Positions 10,955-19,399 of a DNA stretch of 64,000 bases are shown in pieces. The stretch is from Rhabdophis nuchalis (Eukaryota > Chordata > Lepidosauria > Squamata > Natricidae), in the NCBI GenBank assembly GCA_039707465.1, contig CM077644.1, positions 98,196,375 through 98,260,374 of the forward strand. The letters are read 5' to 3'. A model generated the notes under the pieces. That model had not been told where the DNA came from. It saw only the letters and a list, made by a program, of their open reading frames with translations, and did not search any database. How positions within the stretch are numbered: position 1 is the stretch's first letter; each line of letters begins with the position of its first letter. The position numbers and the translations under genes were made by a program.

Positions 10955-11505
10955 CAATCAATTGCACATAGTGTGAAGCTCTGTGGTCATCAATTCACAG
11001 AATCTCCCAGCCACTAAGTCCAAACAATTTAACCTCATGCTTCATACAATATATTGCCCGCCTTTGTAAAATTATATTGCTATAACAGAAAGATAGCCAT
11101 GTGGGTAGCTAAAATCATGCAGTGGGGGAGATAGATATCAGATTGGGAGAGAAGGACATTTTGCCAAAGTCATTTCCCCCACATTTGCAGATTACATAAA
11201 ATTGACCTGATTCTTCAAGGAAAGACTTTGATTTTCCTGGCTTCAACAGTTGAATGAGGCCTCTGATCAAGGAACTGTTATTAGCTTACTGTCTGAGAGT
11301 TGCGGAATTGATGTTTCTTTCTGTTATCCCATTGATGTATTTAGAAGACACCTGTAGGTTGCAAATGAGCTGGAAAAATCACAGTTATATTAACCTAATG
11401 AAATTAGTGATAGACTTAAAGGTTATTTGAATTCATCGGTCTTCCTTCCTTGGGAGGGAATGACTAAATTTCAGTCAATTCACACAATGTTTAGCTTTCA
11501 GAGAT
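10955..11505. other. Unassigned sequence
   Basis: No supported feature. Confidence 0.4.
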
Positions 11506-11508
11506 CCG

Positions 11509-11800
11509 AACGGGACAACTTGTTGAGGCCAACTCGCGGTGGGACAACTTGCTGCTGGACAATTTAACAATTCTATTTCATTATTTAAAATAAATTAAAA
11601 AAATATTTTAATTTTTGCAATTCACATTTCATTCCATCCCTCCTTTTTGCATCCTTTCTTTCAACTATTTCTTTGATATTGGTGTAACTCTTGTTCCACA
11701 GTGAGTTGTCCTGCAGCAAGTTGGCTGTTGTGAGTTATTCCACAGTGAATTGGCTATGGCAAGTTGGCCATGGTGAATTATCATTGGCCCTTCAGGGACA
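11509..11800 (-). mobile_element. Foldback-like element with subrepeat arms, copy 1
   Basis: Left arm (11509-11565) is made of units such as GGGACAACTTG and GGCCAACTCGC; right arm (11695-11790) has the inverse form (GAGTTGTCC, AAGTTGGCCATGG, GAATTGGC). Between them lies an AT-rich core of about 130 bp that is the reverse complement of the cores at 12740-12880 and 45300-45450 (shared TCCCTCCTTTTTGCAT). Arms of tandem short units in inverted orientation around a conserved core resemble foldback or Galileo-type elements. No frame of protein quality is present. Confidence 0.6.
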
Positions 11801-12284
11801 TGTAGTGAAAGTTTGCTTCCCAGAGGCCTGCTGCTTCTATTTCCATCTTTTCCAGTCACCTTAAACCCAGAAATCAGAGGAATACATTTTATCCACACAA
11901 TTTTTATACTCACATATTCAAGATCCAGGATTTTTCTTTTTCAAGGAAGGAACTGTGGTTTCCTGGATCAGCTAGGAATCCCCTTCCTACTAGCTGTACT
12001 AAGCACAGCATTCGGCTAACGCTAAACCCTTGTCTTAAATTTTAACCTATAAGAAGTATCAATAGGTGTTTGAATAGCATTGCTAATGGGGCCTCATTAT
12101 TTCTAAAGTCAATGTTCAAACTGTATGAGCTCATTAATCAGCAAACCTTTTAAAATATGGGTGAACTTTGATAAAACTTTCGTGAAGAGTTTGTGTATTC
12201 CATATTGTGATGACTACATTCATTTTTATCTTCAGAGGAACTTTTTTTTCCATAGTGTGCTATTAAATACCCCAAAGAGGCATT
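11801..12284. other. Unassigned sequence
   Basis: No supported feature recognised. Confidence 0.4.
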
Positions 12285-12651
12285 GGTAGAATTTTCTCCA
12301 TTGCTACTTATGGGTATGAAACTTGGACCCTGAGAAAGGTAGCTAGGAGAAAGGTGGATGCCTTTGAACTGTGGTGCTGGAGGCAACTATCAGGCATTCC
12401 ATGGACTGCAAAAATAACTAACAGTCTTAGACCGAACTTCACAAAAAATATAACTTGAAGCCAAGATTGTCAAACATAGGTTGTCATTCTTTGGTCATGT
12501 CATGAGAGCTGACTCACTTGAAAAGTCAGTCATGCTGGGAGTGATCAGTGGAAAAAGGAGAAGGGGCCATCCTAGTATCTGCTGGCTGGATACTAACAGG
12601 ATGAAACTGGGATGAACATGGTGGATCTTAAAGAGGCAGCATAAGACAGAG

Positions 12652-13036
12652 GCCAACTTGTCACAGTCAATTTGCCATGGCCAATTCACTGTGAGACAAT
12701 TTACCATGGCAAACTTGCTACGGGACAACTTGCCGCAGGACAAAAGACACATAATATTGAAGAAATGTCAAAATAGAATCATTAAAGAAATGATGCAAAA
12801 GGAGGGACAAAGTGAAATGTGAATGACAAAAATTAAAATATTTTTAATTGTTTTAAATAATTAAATAAAATTGTTCAATTGTCCGGTGGCAAGTTTTCCA
12901 TGGCAAATTGGCCACAGTGAATTGTCCCATGACAAGCTGGCCTTGGTGAGCTGGCCATAGTGAGTTGACCATGGTGAATTGGCAGCAGTGAGTTGGCCAT
13001 GGCAAGTTGACCGTGGTGAGTTGTCCCATTCCAGGG
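12652..13036 (+). mobile_element. Foldback-like element with subrepeat arms, copy 2
   Basis: The left arm (about 12652-12740) has units of GGCCAACTTGTCAC / GGACAACTTGCCGC type; the right arm (about 12885-13036) has ten or so units of the inverse form, approximately GGTGAGTTGGCCAT. The core (12741-12884) contains AAAGGAGGGACAAAGTGAAA and an AT-rich stretch. The right terminus GTTGTCCCATTCCA is the same as in copy 3 at 45515-45528. It interrupts the Bov-B relic. Confidence 0.65.
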
Positions 13037-13082
13037 CATGGAGAGCGCTGATCCAAAGAGTGGCCAAGGGTCAGATACAACT

Positions 13083-13262
13083 TGTTGTGGTCCTCGACTT
13101 GCAACCAGCCGTAAGTCTTTGACCCAACTATCTGACAGCCAGCAAGAGCAGTTGCATCTGATTGGCCGAGATGCGACTGGCTGAATCCAGTTGCTGGCTG
13201 TCAGATAGTTGGGTCAAAGACTTGCGACCGGTCCTTGACTTACGACCGGCCGCAAGTCTTTG
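13083..13262. repeat. Palindromic insertion related to LTR family B
   Basis: Two arms of about 75 bp in inverted orientation: TATCTGACAGCCAGCAA (near 13128) against TTGCTGGCTGTCAGATA (near 13190). The outer ends TCCTCGACTTGCAACC and GACTTACGACCGGCCGCAAG resemble the start of LTR family B, and the loop (GCATCTGATTGGCCGAGATGC) resembles its promoter-proximal part. It lies within the tail of the Bov-B relic. Confidence 0.6.
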
Positions 13263-13397
13263 ACCCAACTCAACTGAATGGCTGAGGATGATGACGATGA
13301 TAGGATTGGTGTAAGATACTAACTCATCCTAGATTCCCCAGTCAGTTCTTAGTAATGCACAGATTTACCTTTGCATCCATAGATAAATATTAGATGG

Positions 13398-13812
13398 GGA
13401 AGATTTAAGTTTATTTATTTATTTATTTATTTATTTAAATTTATATCCCGCCCTTCTCCACCGAGGACCCAGGGCGGCGCACAGGAAATTTAAAAAACAT
13501 ACAAAATACAATAAATATAATTTAAAAAACTATTAAATAACCCTATCCTGCGCTAAAACCAAATTTTAAAAGCCCAATTTAAAACTACATAAAAGTCCCC
13601 ATGGGAGGTTAGGCTAGGCCGGCTTGTTGAAACAAATATGTCTTAAGACATTGGCGAAAGAGGCGGAGGTTGGTGATGGTACGTAATTCAGGGGGTAGGT
13701 CATTCCAGAGGGCTGGACCCGCCACAGAGAAGGCTCTTCCCCTGGGTGTCGCCAGTCGGCATTGTCCGGCCGATGGCACCCTGAGAAGGCCCTCTCTGTG
13801 GGAGCAAGTTTG
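13398..13812 (-). mobile_element. L2-type LINE 3' end with C-terminal codons
   Basis: On the minus strand the last open stretch includes SHREGLLRVPSAGQC and GPALWNDLPPELRT, matching the C-terminus of the longer copy at 19631. The UTR ends in an ATAAA-repeat tail (plus strand TTTATTTATTTATT, 13410-13435). Five-prime truncated. Confidence 0.85.
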
Positions 13813-13839
13813 CACAATGTCACTTCTCTCAATGTAATA

Positions 13840-14138
13840 CAGGGGTCCCCAACCCCTGTTTTATGGACTAGCACCAGGCTGTGGCATGCCAGAAACTGGA
13901 TCTTGCAAACAAGCAAAATGTCATCCATGAGATGCAAGGCAGCACCTTAAACCAGGGGTCTCCAACCTTTGCAACTTTAAGTCTGAAGGACTTCAGCTGG
14001 AGAAGTCTGGGAGCTGAAGTCCTTCAAACTTAAAGTTGCAAAGGGTGGAGACCTCTGCCTTAAACCACTCCTCCTCTGGTCCATGGAAAAGCCTCACTCC
14101 ACCGACCTGGTCACTGCCCAAAGGGTTGGTGGCCGCTG
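13840..14138. mobile_element. hAT-like element interrupted by a palindromic MITE
   Basis: Ends CAGGGGTCCCCAACCCC and GGGTTGGTGGCCGCTG; flanks ATGTAATA (13832-13839) and GTTTAATA (14139-14146) match at 6 of 8. The palindromic MITE at 13953-14057 lies inside it. Non-coding. Confidence 0.7.
13953..14057. mobile_element. Palindromic hAT-type MITE, copy 2
   Basis: A 105-bp inverted repeat from CAGGGGTCTCCAACC to GGTGGAGACCTCTG with perfect 8-bp duplication CCTTAAAC at 13945-13952 and 14058-14065. It is nested inside an older hAT-like element. Confidence 0.92.
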
Positions 14139-14146
14139 GTTTAATA

Positions 14147-15536
14147 GTTCCTCTTCTGACCTTTTCCTGCCTCTTCGCTTATTCTGACTACTTTCCATAA
14201 TCATATAACCAGTTCTTATTTAACCCTTTTCAATTGCTGAATGTGCTTCACAAGCATTCATTAGGATGAGAAATCAATTTCCCTAGATTGTATAGCAGCA
14301 AGAAAGTTGGAGGGACATTTATATGCATGAGTGTAGGGTAAGATCTGAATACTGAAATCTTGGTAAAAGAAAAATATAAAACCTGGCTGAAATTTATCAC
14401 ATTTCCCCCCACTAAAAGAATATTGTTTTAACAATCTATTTCATTTCCTAAAGAAAGTGACCATAAAATTACTGACCCGAACTGGTGTGGGAAATACCCA
14501 GGCTTTCCCTTTATGTATAGGGAGGGAAAGAGGGAAGCCAATGATATTCTGGGGTTTTTGTTGTCATCGTATCTCTCATGGTGTCACTTATAGGTATTGA
14601 TTCTCCCAAAGGACAATGAAATTTCTCAATTGCTCTGTAACAACTCACAAAACGGCAGTTGCTAGGGTCAAATATAATTGTTTTCTGATTTATAGTCTTT
14701 AGTTTCCACTCTCACCTACTTCAGATACTGTTATTTATGTGTCCTGAAGAAACTGTGTGACTCCTCTTTTGGTAAGGGTGATATTTTTCTTAATATATTT
14801 TAAAGTAATATATTATTGGGGGAGATCTCTTTGAATTTATTGAGTAGAATATTATTTCTGTAAGCATCATCATAAAGTATGTTATATATTTCCTGACTTG
14901 TATTGACTATTCCCTACAGATATGTTTACGTTCTCTAACTCTTTTAAAGACAATTTCAGCATGATAGGCTATCTATTTAAGACACTTTATAAAGCTACAT
15001 TTGATTCCATTTTCCTTTAGGTTGCCTTTGTTCTTCTTAGCATTTAACCAAAAGCAGTAAACTAACACAAAATGCCAAGTTTGGTGAGACAAGCCAATGC
15101 ATGTGAAAAATTAGAAGATGTGAGGAAAGCATTACTACACATTATTAAAGTAAACATTATTAAAGCACGGTACATTTTAAAACAGCAGGAAAGAATCAAG
15201 AGATAGATTTAACAAGGCAACAAAATGAAAGAATACTAGAAGTTAAATCCTCTCAGATATTTTAAAGATGTTCATTGTTGTGCATAAGATTTAGAGAAAT
15301 GTCATGTTTAGCTGTGGGGCATTAAAGGATATGTTTTTTTCAGGTTCTGCAGTATATGCACCTTCTTTAAATGAAGGCCAAAGTTATCTGATTATTGAAT
15401 AACTGTTTCACTAATCCACTTTATCACACTCAACAAATTTGTCTTTTAAATAAGGACTGAAAGAATCATTGGATTTACTAACATTTTTAATGACATGCGA
15501 CAAGAGTTTATGTGAGCATGAATGGGTGTATATACA
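14147..15536. other. Unassigned AT-rich sequence
   Basis: About 1.4 kb with no supported gene, tandem repeat or named transposon. Confidence 0.5.
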
Positions 15537-15837
15537 ATATAAACCAGAAGTGATATTCAGCCTGTTTTAACAGGTTCTGGAGAACTGGTAGCAGAAGTTT
15601 TGAGTAGTTCAGAGAACTGGCATATAGGCTGGCCCCAACCCCACTGCCTCCCAGCTGATCTTCTTTTGTTGCCCTGGACAGGAGAACAGAGCTGGAAAGC
15701 AGGTTAGTGGGGTGGGGATGGAATGGGGATTTTGTAGTAACCTTTCCCCAGGAGTGGAGAGGAAATAGGGATTTTGCAGTATCCTTTCCCTGCCATGCCC
15801 ACAAAACCACACCCACTAAGCTACCACACCCACCAAG

Positions 15838-16159
15838 CAGGGGAAGGGCTCTCTCTGTGGCGGGCCCAGCCCTCTGGAACGACCTTCCCCCCGACATTCG
15901 AACTACCACGGACCTCCGCTCCTTCCGTCTAAAACTAAAAACATATCTGTTCTGCTTGGCCGGCCTAGGATAGTCTCTCTTCGATGGGGCTGCTAGTAAT
16001 TTTAGATGGGGATTTTAGTTTTTAATTGGATTTTTAGCGCAGGGAAATATTTAATTTGTTTTTTAACTATATGTATGTATTTATTGTTTTATTAGCCCTG
16101 TGCACCGCTCCGAGTCCCTTCGGGGAGAGGGAGCGGTCAACAAGTTTAATAAATTATTG
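15838..16159 (+). mobile_element. L2-type LINE 3' end, inserted in MITE
   Basis: Contains the terminal codons of the family (RALSVAGPALWNDLPPDIRT; then LKTYLFCLAGLG), a UTR with CACCGCTCCGAGTCCCTTCG, and an AAT-rich tail at about 16145. The ORF1-only element inserted into this tail. Confidence 0.85.
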
Positions 16160-18158
16160 GGCTTCCGGTTCCGGCTCCAGCGGCGACGGGCGAGCCTTGG
16201 GCTCGCTCGCCGTTTTGTTGCCTTTTCTGCCCCCCCACGGGGGCGAGACACTCCGGTTACCGGAGGTCTCCCGTAGGGTCGGCTCGGAGGAGACGTTTCT
16301 CCTCACGGCGGTGGGGAGAGCGATCCCCTCCGCGGCCTAGGTGAGGAGGAACATGCTGCGGGGGGTTCTCCCTTCGCCAACGGCTGTCGACGCCATTCAC
16401 TTTAATGTAGAGGGCTGAGCGGAGGAGATCGGAAGGATCGCCGAGGCTTCAGCTGCGAGGGAGAGTGAGTTTTAAAAAGACTTTTTTTCCTTGCTGCCAG
16501 CCAGGCTGAATGGACTGGGAGGGGGGGTGTTTGTTTCCAAAAACCCCCCCTCGGACTTAAGCGGCACTTAAAAATGGCTTCTCTGGCAGAGAAAGCGGAA
16601 ATCTTAAATCCGGACTGTCTCTAACAAGGGAAAGTGGTATGCGGCTACTTGCAACATTGTTTCTAGGTCTGGCTGGTTATAAAGAATTTATTTTTCTACT
16701 CTCTCCTCTGGGCTCTGAGATGGGCGGTGGAAAGTGGCTTTTCTCTGTCCCTGCCTGACTATTTTAATTATGGAAAATTCCCAGCGTCTCTTTACAAGTG
16801 GGACTCTCTCTGGATATTAATGAAGAATTTTTTTTCTTGTTGGATTTGTGATTCCTTTCTGGATTACCTTCGTTATTATAACTATTGAGCTGGAAAATTG
16901 TCTCTCTCTTGGTTTCTGAATTTTACAACGTTCCAACCTTGATTTGAACTTTTGGCTCCCGGCTAGTCTCACCAGCCCCACCCTGAAAACGCCATTTTGG
17001 CTGGCACTGACTTTAAAGTTAATCATGGCTCAAGAAACAGCACTGGCAAGTTTAGAACAACGGATGGCTTCTCTTGAAACTGTTATACAAACTTTGGTAA
17101 ACGAAATTCAGGCCCAGAGGGCTGAAAACATCAATTTCAAGAAGGAGCTATTGGATACCAGGAACCAGATGCTGGAAAACACACAGAAGACTGAAGAATT
17201 GGAAGGGGGGTTGGTGGGGGTTAAGGGAGAGATTAAAAATGTTACTAAAGAGGTTGGGGAAATAGATGGGCATGTGTCTAGGATTGATATGGAAAGAATG
17301 ACATATTTTTTGAGATTTCAGAACGTTCTTGAGGAATCTGGTGAATGCCTCCCTGATCTTATGAGCACAATTTTAGCAGACTATTTACAAAAACCTAAAG
17401 ATGAGATCAGGGGGGACATTGATCTAGCCTATAGAATTAACTCAGCATATGCCAGGATAAATGAAGTGCCTAGAGAGATACATGTGAAATTTGTTAGAAG
17501 GTCAACCAGAGAGGAAATCCTGAGGGCGCAGAGAGAGAACCCTTTAATTTACCAACACAAAACGGTCACTATCTTGAAGCAGATTCCTAGAAAGATTCGA
17601 GAAGCAAGGAGGAAATTTTCCTTCTTGTCTAAAACATTGTTTGATCATGGGATTTGGTTCAAGTGGGTGACACCCGAAGGGATGCTGGTGTTCTGGGAAG
17701 GAGGAAGAGTGAGGATTAAAACAGTTGCTGAGGCGGAAGCCTTTCTTAAAAAACATTCCTCTGCCCTGGGGGAAGATCCAGGGGGGACGGAGGGGGCCAC
17801 GGCCCCGCCCGCTGGGGGCCAAGGAGGAGAAAAAGAAGATACAATAGCCATGAGACTTAGATCGAAAAAATAACTTTGCCTTGATTTTTTTGAACAATCT
17901 TGCATAACATTTGTATCTGGATTTTTTGTAAATGTCTGACAGCATGGAACTGAGAATTTAGGTATATGTACTTGCTTTTACCTTGTAGTGTTATGAAAAA
18001 TGTTTTTTTTTTGTTATCTTTTTATTGTGTATTTTGAGGTCTCGGAAGGGCCGACGACTCCGACGTGAATGCTTTCAAAATTTCTTTGTATCCCTTACCC
18101 TACCCTATAGAAAAATGTAAAACCAATAAAACTTTTTCAATATAAAAAAAAAAATTAT
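16160..18158 (+). mobile_element. HAL1-like, ORF1-only L1-type retroelement, copy 1
   Basis: About 2.0 kb, beginning GGCTTCCGGTTCCGGCTCC and ending in AATAAAACTTTTTCAATA plus an A tail. It has a GC-rich 5' UTR of about 865 bp, one intact ORF1 (17025-17873) and a 3' UTR of about 280 bp. No ORF2 (endonuclease/RT) lies between ORF1 and the A tail. The flanking 9 bases TAAATTATT at 16150-16158 and 18159-18167 are a plausible target duplication, though the site is a low-complexity tail. The copy at 46362-48350 has the same ends and the same architecture, so the missing ORF2 is a property of the family rather than a chance deletion. Confidence 0.85.
17025..17873 (+). CDS. ORF1: L1-type ORF1 protein (RNA-binding chaperone), copy 1
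   Basis: A 282-residue protein starting MAQETALASLEQ. Residues about 1-95 form a heptad-rich coiled coil (trimerisation domain in the family). Residues about 95-180 fit the RRM: YFLRFQNV early and PREIHVKFVRRSTREEIL late. Residues about 190-265 fit the C-terminal domain, with QIPRKIREARRKFSFLSK and WVTPEGMLVFWEGG. A Gly/Ala/Pro-rich, then basic tail follows. In L1 elements this protein binds its own RNA and packages it in the cytoplasm. I chose this ATG because copy 2 starts at the same codon; an in-frame ATG at 16944 would add 27 residues, but that stretch is 5' UTR in copy 2. The frame is fully intact. No ORF2 follows, so mobility would need RT supplied in trans. Confidence 0.88.
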   Translation: MAQETALASLEQRMASLETVIQTLVNEIQAQRAENINFKKELLDTRNQMLENTQKTEELEGGLVGVKGEIKNVTKEVGEIDGHVSRIDMERMTYFLRFQNVLEESGECLPDLMSTILADYLQKPKDEIRGDIDLAYRINSAYARINEVPREIHVKFVRRSTREEILRAQRENPLIYQHKTVTILKQIPRKIREARRKFSFLSKTLFDHGIWFKWVTPEGMLVFWEGGRVRIKTVAEAEAFLKKHSSALGEDPGGTEGATAPPAGGQGGEKEDTIAMRLRSKK

Positions 18159-18237
18159 TAAATTATTACAACACACCCACCAAGCCACGCCCACAGAACC
18201 GGTAGTAAAATTTTTGAATCCCACCACTGATATAAAC

Positions 18238-18720
18238 ACCCATGTAGCTATAGCAATGTATACCTGCCATATAACAGAAAAGTTTATTTTTACCGTGAAT
18301 GAAGATCTAGTGTGATGTTCTACCTTCCCTCTGGGAGGTCACATGATATCACCAGAAAAAGGGACAATACCCAATTGCTTTTCGGCTCTCAAGTAAGAGG
18401 TGCTTCAAAATTCAGGTATAGAAGCAGCCAAAAAATTTAGGAAATAAACTAAATCCATTTGGGGGGGGGGGAGAGTTAATTTTAAAAATCCTGTTCTATT
18501 AAACATCCATACTTAAGGATGCTCTTTGAGTTTATGTTTATCTGTTTATGGTATCTATTTTGGTTTCCATTCAATGGCTTAATTGCAAACTGCTTCAAAC
18601 ACTCTTTAAATAGAAGTGAAATTATTATTACTTTTTTAAAAAATGCATTAAATAGACATTGTAGCTGATAAAGGGGATTCCACTCTAGGAGTTACAAGTC
18701 TGATCCTATACGTTCCTTTG
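18238..18720. other. Unassigned sequence
   Basis: Contains a G-run near 18462; otherwise nothing recognised. Confidence 0.4.
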
Positions 18721-18725
18721 AAAAC

Positions 18726-19031
18726 TGTTAGGACTATAATCCTAGAGTTCGGTTGGAGATATATATATACAAATGGTCTCTGTTACTTTAAATGTTACAG
18801 TTGAATGTAATTGGCTGCTGTAATTATCTCAGCAATAAGAGGAAGCCAAGAGCACTCTTAGTTTGCTGCCTTTGAACTGGAGACACTGTGGTGTTGGATT
18901 AGGTCAGCAGAACAAGGAAGAATTGTGGATTGCAACTGTAAGATAACTGTTTTTGAGTTAAAGATTGTATTGTGAAGAAGTAGTTTATTTTTCCATCACA
19001 AGTAAAGCTACTAAAGGAGATATCCCCAACA
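18726..19031 (+). mobile_element. Solo LTR, family A copy 2
   Basis: A 306-bp LTR starting TGTTAGGACTATAATCC and ending TATCCCCAACA, with perfect 5-bp duplication AAAAC (18721-18725 and 19032-19036). It shares long stretches with 4575-4995 (TCTGTTACTTTAAATGTT; TAATTATCTCAGCAATAAGA; CATCACAAGTAAAGCTACT) but is about 115 bp shorter, mainly near its end. Confidence 0.87.
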
Positions 19032-19399
19032 AAAACATCAAGACTTCTATCTAGCTGTGTTTAGGATTCCAATACTTCTTTTTTTTAAAGGATTTTTATT
19101 TTATTTTAATTGAACAATAACACAAAAAAAGAATCATCTTTCATTACATCTTGTAGAAAGTGTGTCAATTGGTTACAAATAACTTTCATGCATTTCTTCC
19201 ACAGTCATTACTTATAGTTCATATTAAATTACGAGTTTTAAATAAAAAATCTTTATATACCTTACTATCAACGTACCACAATTCTCATTTGATTATAATT
19301 GTTTAAACATCCTTTTGCCTAAAATAATTCATAAATAAGAACACAACCACATAATGACATTTCATTAGTTATTTCAAAAAAGCTCCAATAACATTACAC

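Larger units (their letters stand above)
12285..13305 (+). pseudogene. Bov-B/RTE LINE C-terminal relic, split by two insertions
   Basis: Translation near 12307 reads YGYETWTLRKVARRKVDAF, followed by ELWCWRQLSGIPWTAK, which is the well-known C-terminal end of the Bov-B (RTE clade) reverse-transcriptase polyprotein. Frameshifts and stops follow. The LINE resumes at about 13037 (GGGCATGGAGAGCGCTGATC) and ends at 13263-13300 (CAACTGAATGGCTGAGG, then a GATGAT tail). The gaps are filled by the subrepeat-arm element (12652-13036) and a palindromic insertion (13083-13262). The LINE is inactive. It provides the backbone that dates both insertions as younger. Confidence 0.75.
15545..18229. mobile_element. 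hAT-like MITE hosting two nested retroelements
   Basis: The MITE's left part (15545-15837) and right part (18169-18229, ending AATCCCACCACTG) are separated by an L2-type 3' end and a full ORF1-only element. The outer flanks are a perfect 8-bp duplication ATATAAAC (15537-15544 and 18230-18237), which proves the two parts belong to one insertion. Confidence 0.9.

Noticed and set aside
10595..11017. Overlapping Cys/His-rich frames of 83-98 codons
   Set aside because: Open in several frames on both strands over a CACATGCA array inside a hAT-like element.
12853..13104. Repetitive His/Trp/Gln frames; also a CRISPR-like look of short repeats
   Set aside because: The units are contiguous degenerate subrepeats without spacers, in inverted arms around a core; the frames merely read through them.
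16944..17024. N-terminal extension of the ORF1 protein in copy 1
   Set aside because: The matching stretch in copy 2 is 5' UTR and not open from a matching ATG; the shared start is at 17025.
17544..17945. Minus-strand frames of 86-133 codons over ORF1 and its equivalents at 47838-48106
   Set aside because: Antisense shadows of the ORF1 coding region.
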